Part shown: positions 1 through 7,970 of the stretch, in pieces
Layout: each line of letters starts with the position of its first letter
How positions within the stretch are numbered: the stretch's first letter is position 1
Source of the DNA: Flavobacterium sp. ENC
GTDB lineage: Bacteria; Bacteroidota; Bacteroidia; Flavobacteriales; Flavobacteriaceae
Reading direction: 5' to 3'
Assembly: GCF_020991415.1 (NCBI RefSeq)
Contig: NZ_JAJMOY010000011.1
Span: 53,369 to 117,368 of the forward strand
DNA length: 64,000 nucleotides
The notes under the pieces: generated by a model
Databases searched by the model: none
What the model saw: only the letters and a program-made list of their open reading frames with translations
Told to the model about the DNA's origin: nothing
Program-made: the position numbers and the translations under genes

Positions 1-2
1 AT

Positions 3-431
3 GCCAAAGAAAATATTTGGATTGAAAATGTACTGTCTCAGAAACCCGGAACTCTGAGTACAACAAAAAGCACTGGATACCGATTTATTTTTCCAAACTT
101 CAATTTGTATGCAAAGAGCAGCTATACGGGTACTCTCGATGCGATTATCACAAAAGCAAACGGACAGGAAATCGGGGTAGTTCAGAATATAACCAAAAAC
201 AGTTTTAGTGCTTTTCTGGAATTCCCTTTCAGTTCACCGCCGATCATCAATATTGAGTTGGTAAAACATGGAACCAATGAATCGTACATACCCGGAAAAA
301 AAGTTACTTTTCAGACCATTATGCAGACCAATAAATCCAAGTTAATTGTTCTGGAAGAAAAAGCCGATGCCAACGGTGTTTTTTCGGGAGTAGACGGCAC
401 GATCAATTTAACCGACTATTTTTCTTTTTAA
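3..431 (+). CDS. Hypothetical protein, 3' end only (5' partial)
   Basis: The reading frame is open from the left edge of the window, so this is the C-terminal part (about 142 residues) of a longer protein. A TTG at 105 can be read as a start, but the same frame continues upstream with protein-like sequence, so I treat the gene as truncated by the window. The visible part is rich in beta-strand-type residues (Thr, Val, Ile, Asn) with no catalytic motif or membrane segment, and it ends in Asp-Tyr-Phe-Ser-Phe. The next gene starts 34 bases downstream on the same strand, so the two may be co-transcribed. I do not recognise the family. Confidence 0.6.
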   Translation, partial: AKENIWIENVLSQKPGTLSTTKSTGYRFIFPNFNLYAKSSYTGTLDAIITKANGQEIGVVQNITKNSFSAFLEFPFSSPPIINIELVKHGTNESYIPGKKVTFQTIMQTNKSKLIVLEEKADANGVFSGVDGTINLTDYFSF

Positions 432-465
432 GTTTTAAAGTACCAATTTGAATGCTGCCCAATCC

Positions 466-1821
466 ATGAAAAAATATCAATTTCTTTTTAAAGGTCTTCT
501 TTTGATTCTTTTTTCCCTGGCGGTTTCCTGCCAAAGTGAAGACGAGCCTGTTATTTACCAGGAGGGCAGTACCGAATATGTAAACAGCTGGATGTACGAA
601 CAGATGAAAAAGTATTACCTGTGGAGTGAAAACATGCCGGATCGCACCAGTTTGTCTTTGGATTCAAAAGAATATTTTAAAAAATTATTGCAGGCAGACG
701 ATCGGTTTTCTTATGCTACCCATGTTTCGTCACCGGATACATTTCCTAAAAGTATCCGAAGCAGCTACGGATTTGACATGGCTGTTATAGAACATGAGGG
801 GCAAGTTTACGGAATGGTTTTATTCGTACTCTCAGATTCCCCTGCTGAACGAAACGGAATGAAAAGAGGCCAACTTATAAAGTCCGTTAACGGAACGGTA
901 TTCAACAGGCAGAATTTTGAGCGCCTTTATCTTGATTTAGGCCATTCAGATCAGGCAAAATTAGTGGTAGCGGAATATTCTTCATCATCCGGTTTTTCGG
1001 CAGCGAAGGAAATAGAAATAATACGCGGTTTTACCTTTTCCCAACCGATGCTGCACAAGGTTATTCTAAACAATACAGAAAAAACCGGATACCTCTCAAT
1101 TCCTCATTTTGATATTGGACTGGCATCACCCTTATTGCAGGTTTTTCAGGATTTTAAAAATCAGGCTGTTACTAAAATCATTGTTGATTTGCGATATAAC
1201 GGAGGCGGAGATGTTTCTTCTGCTGCGGCATTAAGCATCATTTTGGCGCCTGATATTAAACCGGATAATTTGTTTATAAAGTTTAAAGGAAATAAAAACG
1301 GAGGTCTCGTAAACAAATCGTTTAAGGAAGCTCTGGAAATGAATGAACCTTCTGTCAGTTATGACGCATTGCGCGCCGCACATCCAGCCATTCAGGAAGT
1401 GTATGTTTTATGTGGAAGCCATACCGCTTCGGCTTCTGAAATTATCATAAACAATTTGAAACCTTTTATGAAGGTCATTACCATAGGCGAAAAAACGGTC
1501 GGAAAAGATGTGGCCGGTTTTGCAATAGAAGACAACAGGATTTCCGGTCAGCAGGGATGGGTTTTATATCCGGTTATTTATAAACTGTTTAATGCTGCCG
1601 ATGAAGGCAATTACAACATGGGTATAACACCTTCCGTAATTCTAAATGAGATTCAGGACCTCGAAATATTTCCTCTTGGAGATACCAGGGAAATTTTAAT
1701 TCATCAGGCTTTAAATGGCGCTCCAGCTGCAAAAAAGAGTGCTAATTCTTCTGTACACCTCATTCCCGTCAAAGCAAACTATAATGATGCAGACTCTCTT
1801 CTTCAGGTTAATTTTAATTAG
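466..1821 (+). CDS. S41 family C-terminal processing peptidase, lipoprotein
   Basis: A 451-residue predicted lipoprotein protease. I chose the ATG at 466 rather than the in-frame TTG at 448, because from here the protein begins with Met-Lys-Lys, a hydrophobic stretch and a lipobox ending in Ala-Val-Ser-Cys (Cys22), a classic signal peptidase II site. A PDZ-like segment follows (around residues 95-150: GMVLFVLSDSPAERNGMKRG). The S41 core shows the LRYNGGGDVSSA strand and the nucleophile region SHTASASEII, where the Ser before Glu is the expected catalytic residue, plus a GEKTVGKDVAG segment carrying the expected general-base Lys. By family it cleaves proteins in the envelope near their C-termini; the substrate is unknown. 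The lipobox suggests membrane anchoring. Confidence 0.85.
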   Translation: MKKYQFLFKGLLLILFSLAVSCQSEDEPVIYQEGSTEYVNSWMYEQMKKYYLWSENMPDRTSLSLDSKEYFKKLLQADDRFSYATHVSSPDTFPKSIRSSYGFDMAVIEHEGQVYGMVLFVLSDSPAERNGMKRGQLIKSVNGTVFNRQNFERLYLDLGHSDQAKLVVAEYSSSSGFSAAKEIEIIRGFTFSQPMLHKVILNNTEKTGYLSIPHFDIGLASPLLQVFQDFKNQAVTKIIVDLRYNGGGDVSSAAALSIILAPDIKPDNLFIKFKGNKNGGLVNKSFKEALEMNEPSVSYDALRAAHPAIQEVYVLCGSHTASASEIIINNLKPFMKVITIGEKTVGKDVAGFAIEDNRISGQQGWVLYPVIYKLFNAADEGNYNMGITPSVILNEIQDLEIFPLGDTREILIHQALNGAPAAKKSANSSVHLIPVKANYNDADSLLQVNFN

Positions 1822-1962
1822 TTATGGGTTAGGAGTTATGGGTTATGGGTTATGAGTTGAGAATAAAGAATAAAGATGGAGGACTAAAATCTATATTCTA
1901 CGATCTATTTTCTATATTCTAAAATCCAAAATCCAAAATCTAAAATCTAAAATCCAAAACCC
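1822..1962. repeat. Low-complexity short tandem repeats between convergent genes
   Basis: The spacer between two convergent genes consists of imperfect short repeats: several copies of a TTATGGGTTA-like unit, then CTATATTCTA-like units, then about five copies of AAAATCCAAAATCTA-like units. The CTATATTCTA word also occurs in the long inverted repeat near 7.8-7.9 kb. Such strings are commonly seen in Flavobacterium intergenic regions. No gene is visible in it. Confidence 0.6.
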
Positions 1963-2631
1963 CTACAATAACCCTAATTTTTTAGCTTTCTCTATCAAAT
2001 CCTTATCACTTCCTTTTCCTTGTAAAAGCTGATCTTTGATGCTCGCTTTTCTTTTTTCGATGGCACTCATGGATAGCGGAATATAATCTGGAAGATTCAC
2101 TGTCTTAACTCCCTCGGAGATTAGAATTAAAATATGATTGTCGTGGTTGTCCCAGTTTATATTCTTCTTAAACAATTCCCTTTGTGATTCTATAATCGTC
2201 TGACTCCGGAATATTTCTCCATCCATGATTTTTTTGCAGATTACAGGAAATAATTCAAAATTGATATCACTTTTTGCTATAAATCCTTCGGGTTTCAGGC
2301 TTTTAATGATCTTATCTACTGTCAAAGGTTCACTGTGCATCGTCAGAAGTACTATTTTACAATTTGGAAATCTTTGCCGCAGTAATAAAGCCAGATCCGT
2401 ACCATTATTGATATTGGCCTTTTTGTAGGAAGGCAGGTTAATATCAAGTAAAGCAAAATCGATAGTTTCGTTTTGTTTCAGGTAAAAATTTATTTTATTG
2501 TAGGCATCTTCACAATTGTAGCTCTTTATAAAATCTGGAGTTTTATTTTGATAATTTGTTTCAGTTAGTAGGTTAATATAACTGTCAACTGTCATGGGGT
2601 GATCGTCGACTATCAAAATGTTAAAAATCAT
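1963..2631 (-). CDS. LuxR/NarL-type response regulator
   Basis: A 222-residue two-component response regulator. The N-terminal receiver domain has the acidic pair Asp9-Asp10 (LIVDDHP), the phospho-acceptor Asp63 (ALLDINLPS), the Thr in VLLTMHS and a Lys in FIAKSD. The C-terminal part (about 150-215) is a helix-turn-helix of the LuxR type in its loose Bacteroidota form (ISEGVKTVNLPDYIPLSMSA), with the recognition helix followed by a basic KRKASIKDQL stretch. No kinase gene is adjacent. The nearest kinase of the matching class (HisKA_3) lies about 28 kb away at 30.3 kb. A palindrome sits inside its promoter (2669-2683), which suggests autoregulation. Confidence 0.8.
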   Translation of the reverse strand: MIFNILIVDDHPMTVDSYINLLTETNYQNKTPDFIKSYNCEDAYNKINFYLKQNETIDFALLDINLPSYKKANINNGTDLALLLRQRFPNCKIVLLTMHSEPLTVDKIIKSLKPEGFIAKSDINFELFPVICKKIMDGEIFRSQTIIESQRELFKKNINWDNHDNHILILISEGVKTVNLPDYIPLSMSAIEKRKASIKDQLLQGKGSDKDLIEKAKKLGLL

Positions 2632-2651
2632 ATTTATTTAATTATTTGTAG

Positions 2652-2659
2652 CAAATCTA
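2652..2659 (-). promoter_or_regulatory. Putative -7 element of the response regulator promoter
   Basis: Read on the minus strand this is TAGATTTG, which fits the Bacteroidota -7 consensus TAnnTTTG. It lies about 20 bases upstream of the response regulator start codon, with the TACGG palindrome immediately upstream. A TTG about 24 bases further up could be the -33 element, although the spacing is slightly long. Confidence 0.45.
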
Positions 2660-2668
2660 ACTAAATAT

Positions 2669-2683
2669 TACGGATAATCCGTA
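2669..2683. promoter_or_regulatory. Putative operator: TACGGA...TCCGTA palindrome
   Basis: The sequence TACGGATAATCCGTA is a near-perfect inverted repeat placed just upstream of the TAnnTTTG element of the response regulator gene. A related and longer palindrome occurs before the small lipoprotein gene at 29.9 kb. A binding site for a dimeric regulator, possibly the response regulator itself, is the simplest reading; this is inference. Confidence 0.45.
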
Positions 2684-3656
2684 CAATTAAAATAAATCTT
2701 CTTTATTTTTTTTCCGTAAATAATTATGAATTTAAAGTGATAATTGGAAATATAAATGATAAAATAGATTATTATATGTTATAATTTTTAAAATATGACC
2801 TGCAATTTTAAATTTATTAGTTCATACCATATCCTTAAGATGCCTAGATGCTTGCCGTTTTTATAATTTCGCAAACAAGTAGAATTCAAATAAATTTCTA
2901 TAACTCATTTTGCAGATAGCGCTCTGATTTTTCGATCATCGATAAGATACACTTTAATGGGATTCCCTGCCAATTTCAATAATTTTAAATGACACAAAAT
3001 AATTTTACTAAAATTTTAAATTTTTGTAGTCTTAAATTAAAAGGTAAAACAGTTTTTCGGTTTGAAAAAATGCTTTTCCTATTAGTGCACATTTCGTCAA
3101 TGTAGCACCCGTATCTCAAAAAAATCTCATTTATGTTTTGATCAAAACCTGAGATTTTAAGTAATTTTTTTAATACAATCTGAAATCAATTGCGCTGTCA
3201 ATTTCACAGATATCCTTCGGTAAGATAATCTGCACAGCATTTTGATTTTTAGACCGGCTTCAGAAATCAATTAATTATCTGAATTTACTGTCAATTTTGT
3301 TCATTTTTTTAATAATTATCAAGCGATTTTGTTAAAATTAAGAATTTTCCTCTAAAATACATAATGTGTTTTAAATCAGGTATTTATACGCTATTTCAAC
3401 ATCACTTCTTTTACGAATTTTAGCATAACTAAAATTAATCTTACAATTAAAAACACTTTTTGTAAATAAAGTTCAGCAAACCTGATTTTATAAAACGACA
3501 GTTTTTACCATAATTTTTATTAACCCTTAAAACCACAATTATGAAAATGCAAAAAAATGTAATCATTCCGTTTTTTGGAATGTTTACGACCAGAAGCCCT
3601 CCTTATTTTTTATGAGATTTTAAAATTTTAAAATACAAACCATTAAATCTAATCAC
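2684..3656. other. About 1 kb region without a convincing large gene
   Basis: The space between the response regulator and the subtilase is very AT-rich. I see a further CCGTAAATAA word at 2714, many A/T tracts and one possible 24-codon peptide near its right end (3541-3615), but no long open frame, RNA gene or insertion sequence on either strand. It probably holds the subtilase promoter and a long untranslated leader. Confidence 0.5.
3541..3615 (+). CDS. Possible 24-residue peptide upstream of the subtilase
   Basis: An ATG follows an A-rich stretch and opens a 24-codon frame (Met-Lys-Met-Gln-Lys-Asn ... Arg-Ser-Pro-Pro-Tyr-Phe-Leu, stop TGA). It ends about 40 bases before the subtilase ATG. 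Its middle codons form a small inverted repeat (CATTCC / GGAATG at 3564-3582). It could be a leader peptide, a remnant, or chance; I know of no family for it. Confidence 0.2.
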   Translation: MKMQKNVIIPFFGMFTTRSPPYFL

Positions 3657-6575
3657 ATGAAAAAATTATACAAAATTATTTTCCTTTGTGTATGTGGAAT
3701 AACCTATTCACAGACTCAAAATGATATTGAAACAATCAGGTCTAACAGTAATGTACCGGAACTGGAAACGCTGAGCGAACAATACAAATCTGAAGCAGCC
3801 GCGAAAAAAGAAAGAGCCTTCGCTTTAGCTAAAACAAACGGTTGGAGCATTACATTCACTAATAAAGACGGGACAGTAAGCGAACTGATGGATGTAACGC
3901 CAGACGGAAAAAAACCAGTTTATTTTACCCCTGATAATGTAAATGCCGCCAAATCTACCAGAGCAAATTTTTTGAATTCAGGCGGTGGATTAGGTCTGAA
4001 CCTTAACGGGCAATCGATGACTGCTTATGTCTGGGATGGAGGAGCTACACTGCCGACGCATAATGAATTTGGCGGAAGAGTTTCCATTCTTGATGGTGTA
4101 ACTCTCCTGACAACCAATAATAACAGCCAGCATGCGAATCACGTTACCGGAACTATTGTTGCAGCAGGTGCTGTAGCAGCAGCAAAAGGAATGGCCACTC
4201 AGGCAAATGCAAGAACCAATGAATGGAATAGCGATTTAGGTGAAGCTACTGCAGCCGCTAATACTGGCGGAATGCTATTGTCCAATCATTCTTATGGATG
4301 GCTAACCGTAGATGGATTGGGCAATGTTCTGATTGATCCCTGGCAGTTTGGTGCTTACCAGACCATTGCAAGGCAGTGGGACAACGTTATGTTTAATGCC
4401 CCTTATTACCTAATGGTGAAAGCCGCAGGAAATGACGGGCTGGATAATAGCTCCAATCCAAGTCCGTTGGGAGGCAACGTAGGTTATGACAAACTTACCG
4501 GAGCGGCTACCAGCAAAAACAATCTGGTTATTGCCAATGCCAACGATGCGGTCATTAATGCTACTACAGGAGCTTTAACAAGTGTAACAATCAACACGTC
4601 AAGCAGTCAGGGACCTACAGATGATTTAAGGATAAAACCGGATCTTGCAGGTAACGGAACCTCAGTATATTCAACAGCTACCCTTACATCAACACCGACA
4701 CCTTTGACAAACAGCAGTTATGGTAATGCAACAGGAACTTCCATGGCGTCTCCAAATGTTACCGGAACTTTACTTTTATTACAGCAGCATTATAAAAATT
4801 TAAAAGGTAATTTCATGCGTGCCGCAACATTGAAAGGATTAGCATTGCATACTGCAGATGATGCCGGAGTTACAGGTCCTGATGCTAAATTTGGCTGGGG
4901 GTTACTAAATGCCAAATTTGCAGCGGAAACCATTACCAAAAACGGAACATTTGCTATTATTCAGGAACATACCTTGCCAAACGGAAGTACCTACAGTTTT
5001 CCTGTAACCTCAGATGGTGTAAATCCGTTAATTGCTTCTATATCGTGGACTGATCCTGCCGGAACAGCCAATTTGGGAAGTATTGTAAATGTAAATACCG
5101 CCAGACTTGTAAATGACCTTGATATCAGGGTAACCAATTCAGCAGGTACAGTTCTTCCGTACAGACTGCTCTCGGCTACAGTAAACGGACTGGGCGATAA
5201 TACCAGAGATCCCTTCGAACGCATTGCGATTACAGGAGCAGCAGGCAATTATACCGTAACGATTAGCCATAAAGGCACTTTGGTAAACGGCAGTCAGAAA
5301 TATTCTGTAATCGTGACCGGTATCACAGTTCCTATTGCTGATTTATACATAAAAGACAGACCATTTGATACCGGTATAGAACCGAACCCGGATTCAGGTC
5401 CGATGTGGATCAGTGATGACATTTGGGTAAGACAAAATACAGACGCCGGACTAACACATGAAAATCCGGAATATAAAACAAGTTCACCTAATGCAGTATA
5501 CATAAGAGTGTACAATAAAGGAACAAATCCGAGTTCATCAGCAAAAGTAAAACTCTACTTTGCAAAAGCGTCCTCGGGATTAACCTGGCCGACTAATTTT
5601 GTAAATTTCAGTATAGGAACTGTTAAACATGGTGACGAAATCGGAGAAGTGAGTATCCCGTCTATAGTGCCGGGCGGCAGTACAATTGTGATGGTACCGT
5701 GGTATCCGCCAAATCCGGCCGATTTTACAAATGATATACATCATTTTTGTTTGACAGCCAGAATTGAATCACCAAGGGATCCAATGCCAAATGAAGTAAA
5801 TAACATCTCCATTGGTGCCAATGTCAAAAACAACAACAACATCGCATGGAAAAACCTGAGTGTGTATAATTTAAATACAACAGATTTTGTGGCGCCTACA
5901 GCAGTATTTATAAGAGGAATTAAATCGAAATTAATCAATATAAAATTCGTTGATAAAGGATTTAATGAAGAACTTAAAAATAATTTCTTTGAATTGGGAG
6001 GTACAATTGAAGCGACGCTGGACGAACGCTTATTCGAAAGAGCACAATCCAACGGAAGCCTGAAAGGAGTGAAAATTTTGGATAAAAATAAAATCCTGAT
6101 CAGCTCCAGAGATGCATCGATTGCTAATTTACCAATCGGTATCGGAGAAACTTTCAGCATAAAATTCGATTTCAGAGTAGCCAAGGATTTTCCGGACGAT
6201 CAGCAGATCACCTTAGACCTTGTTCAGGAAGATGCTCAGAAAGGAGAGCTTGAAGGAGGAGAACGTTTTGCCCTGGTAAAAGCAGAGAAGCCTAAAAAAG
6301 AGTCCAGTGAAATAATGCTTAAAGAGGCAGCAGAATCGGGAGTAATTACCATTTATCCGAATCCTACTGATGGTATCTTTACCATAAATGTAAACAATGA
6401 CCAAAAGGGAACTTTAAAAATAATCAATATGTACAACGGAGTTGTTTTTGAAGAAAAAAACAGCAAACAACCGGAATTTCATGTCAATATTGCCAAACAG
6501 ATCCCTGGAATTTACATTGTCCAGTTTACCTCTGAAAGCGGAGTTGTAACGACCAGAAAAATCATTAAAAAATAA
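3657..6575 (+). CDS. Secreted S8 (subtilisin-like) protease with T9SS sorting domain
   Basis: A 972-residue secreted serine protease. A signal peptide ends near residue 18 (Thr-Tyr-Ser-Gln). The S8 catalytic triad is visible: Asp127 (AYVWDGGA), His162 (HANHVTGTI) and Ser362 (GTSMASPNVTG), with the oxyanion Asn in VKAAGNDG. After the protease domain come a P-domain/CARDB-like beta region (about 450-720) and a cohesin-like segment (about 740-870). The last roughly 80 residues, starting around TIYPNPTDG and ending in Arg-Lys-Ile-Ile-Lys-Lys, form a type A C-terminal sorting domain, which directs the protein through the type IX secretion system to the cell surface or medium. By family it degrades extracellular protein. 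It stands alone with its own terminator. Confidence 0.9.
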   Translation: MKKLYKIIFLCVCGITYSQTQNDIETIRSNSNVPELETLSEQYKSEAAAKKERAFALAKTNGWSITFTNKDGTVSELMDVTPDGKKPVYFTPDNVNAAKSTRANFLNSGGGLGLNLNGQSMTAYVWDGGATLPTHNEFGGRVSILDGVTLLTTNNNSQHANHVTGTIVAAGAVAAAKGMATQANARTNEWNSDLGEATAAANTGGMLLSNHSYGWLTVDGLGNVLIDPWQFGAYQTIARQWDNVMFNAPYYLMVKAAGNDGLDNSSNPSPLGGNVGYDKLTGAATSKNNLVIANANDAVINATTGALTSVTINTSSSQGPTDDLRIKPDLAGNGTSVYSTATLTSTPTPLTNSSYGNATGTSMASPNVTGTLLLLQQHYKNLKGNFMRAATLKGLALHTADDAGVTGPDAKFGWGLLNAKFAAETITKNGTFAIIQEHTLPNGSTYSFPVTSDGVNPLIASISWTDPAGTANLGSIVNVNTARLVNDLDIRVTNSAGTVLPYRLLSATVNGLGDNTRDPFERIAITGAAGNYTVTISHKGTLVNGSQKYSVIVTGITVPIADLYIKDRPFDTGIEPNPDSGPMWISDDIWVRQNTDAGLTHENPEYKTSSPNAVYIRVYNKGTNPSSSAKVKLYFAKASSGLTWPTNFVNFSIGTVKHGDEIGEVSIPSIVPGGSTIVMVPWYPPNPADFTNDIHHFCLTARIESPRDPMPNEVNNISIGANVKNNNNIAWKNLSVYNLNTTDFVAPTAVFIRGIKSKLINIKFVDKGFNEELKNNFFELGGTIEATLDERLFERAQSNGSLKGVKILDKNKILISSRDASIANLPIGIGETFSIKFDFRVAKDFPDDQQITLDLVQEDAQKGELEGGERFALVKAEKPKKESSEIMLKEAAESGVITIYPNPTDGIFTINVNNDQKGTLKIINMYNGVVFEEKNSKQPEFHVNIAKQIPGIYIVQFTSESGVVTTRKIIKK

Positions 6576-6600
6576 TTTACTATTCTTTTGACCTACGTGG

Positions 6601-6626
6601 AAAAGCAGCCTTCGGGCTGCTTTTTT
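6601..6626 (+). terminator. Rho-independent terminator after the subtilase
   Basis: AAAAGCAGCC, a TTCG loop and GGCTGCTTTT form a perfect GC-rich hairpin with an ultra-stable tetraloop followed by a T run, 25 bases after the subtilase stop codon. Confidence 0.93.
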
Positions 6627-6745
6627 AGTTTCTCAAATAGTGCTGAATACACAGTATTTATTGAAGTTTTGTAATAAAGAATACTAAATCCTGTAAAATT
6701 TTATAAGCAGATATTTGCTAATTTTAGGAATCTGAAAATTACAAA

Positions 6746-7786
6746 ATGAATCCTCCACTACTAGCTTTTAACGATAAAGGAATCTACTGCCAGCAGGCCG
6801 ATGTCTATCTTGATCCGTGGCGTCCGGTAACCAACGCCATTATTACCCACGGTCATGCTGATCATTCGCGCTGGGGGCATAAAAATTATATCACGCATCA
6901 TACCAATGTACCCATCATAAGACACCGCCTGGGAGAGATCAATGTGACAGGAAAAGACTGGAACGAAACATTTACCATAAACGGCGTTACATTCTCACTG
7001 CATCCCGCAGGACATATCATCGGATCGGCTCAGATTCGCGTAGAATATAAAGGCGAAATCTGGGTTTTTACGGGGGATTATAAAACTGAAGATGACGGAA
7101 TCTCTGTTCCTTACGAAGTGGTAAAATGCCACTCTTTCATAACCGAATGTACTTTCGGACTGCCTGCTTTCAAATGGACGCCGCAGGCCGAAGTCATGAC
7201 AGACATCAACAATTGGTGGGCAGAAAACCGGGCGGAGGGAAAAACCTCTGTTCTTTTTGGATATTCGCTGGGAAAAGCACAGCGATTGCTAAAATACTTA
7301 GATACCGATATCGGTAAAATATATACGCATGGCGCAATAGAAAATATGACCAATGTCTTAAGACCGCTGGTCGATTTCCCGCCAACCACCCGAATAACTT
7401 CAGAAGTAAAAAAAGAAGATCTGTTAGGCAGCATTGTACTGGCTCCGCCAAGTGCCCACGGAAGTACCTGGATCAGGAAAATGACGCCTTTCGTTACCGG
7501 ATCTGCCAGTGGATGGATGGCTTTTCGCGGGGCAAGACGCCGACGTGCAGTAGATCGCGGATTTGTACTGAGCGATCACTGCGACTGGACTGGATTACTT
7601 GAAAGTATAAAAGCAACCGGTGCCGAAAAGGTAATTTCAACCCATGGCTATTCGGATATTTTCTCGAAATACCTTCAGGAGTTAGGCTATGACGCCCGTA
7701 CAGCCCACACACAATACGAAGGAGAAGCGGGGGAAATGGAGGTTAAGAAAGAAGATGAGGAAGAGAATATCGGGAAAAGAGTATAG
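6746..7786 (+). CDS. Ligase-associated DNA damage response exonuclease (MBL fold)
   Basis: A 346-residue metallo-beta-lactamase/beta-CASP-type nuclease. The metal-binding motif is clear at the N-terminus: His35, His37, Asp39 and His40 in THGHADHSRWG. Further His/Asp motifs follow (HPAGHIIGSAQI, FTGDYKTEDDG, SDHCDWTG, STHGYSD). This family occurs together with an ATP-dependent DNA ligase, an Lhr-like helicase and PdeM, exactly the genes that follow here in that order, and is annotated as a DNA damage response exonuclease. The last residues are a highly charged Lys/Glu tail. It probably trims DNA ends before ligation; the exact substrate is not evident. Confidence 0.88.
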   Translation: MNPPLLAFNDKGIYCQQADVYLDPWRPVTNAIITHGHADHSRWGHKNYITHHTNVPIIRHRLGEINVTGKDWNETFTINGVTFSLHPAGHIIGSAQIRVEYKGEIWVFTGDYKTEDDGISVPYEVVKCHSFITECTFGLPAFKWTPQAEVMTDINNWWAENRAEGKTSVLFGYSLGKAQRLLKYLDTDIGKIYTHGAIENMTNVLRPLVDFPPTTRITSEVKKEDLLGSIVLAPPSAHGSTWIRKMTPFVTGSASGWMAFRGARRRRAVDRGFVLSDHCDWTGLLESIKATGAEKVISTHGYSDIFSKYLQELGYDARTAHTQYEGEAGEMEVKKEDEEENIGKRV

Positions 7787-7792
7787 AACATA

Positions 7793-7936
7793 GAATATAG
7801 AATATAGAGTATAGAATATAGAATAGGAAAGAAAAGAGCAAAGAATAAAAAGTAGACAAAATAATATAGAGTAAGGTAAGATTATAAATTATCCAGCAAT
7901 CTTGTTTCTGCTGTCTATACTCTATATTCTATATTC
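7793..7936. repeat. Long perfect inverted repeat (22-base arms) in AT-rich spacer
   Basis: The arms at 7793-7814 and 7915-7936 are perfect reverse complements built from GAATATAGA / TCTATATTC words, separated by about 100 bases. Extra imperfect copies of the same word flank the left arm. The repeat sits between the exonuclease and ligase genes, which otherwise read as one cluster. It could fold in RNA or form a cruciform; related words occur at 1.9 kb. Confidence 0.7.
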
Positions 7937-7970
7937 TTTCATCTCCAACAAATAACTTAACGTTACGAAA

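Noticed and set aside
448..465. TTG start for the S41 protease
   Set aside because: Six extra residues would precede the Met-Lys-Lys signal peptide; the ATG at 466 gives a regular lipoprotein N-terminus.
1822..1962. Possible CRISPR array in the repeated spacer
   Set aside because: Repeats are short, adjoining and degenerate, without regular unique spacers or nearby cas genes.
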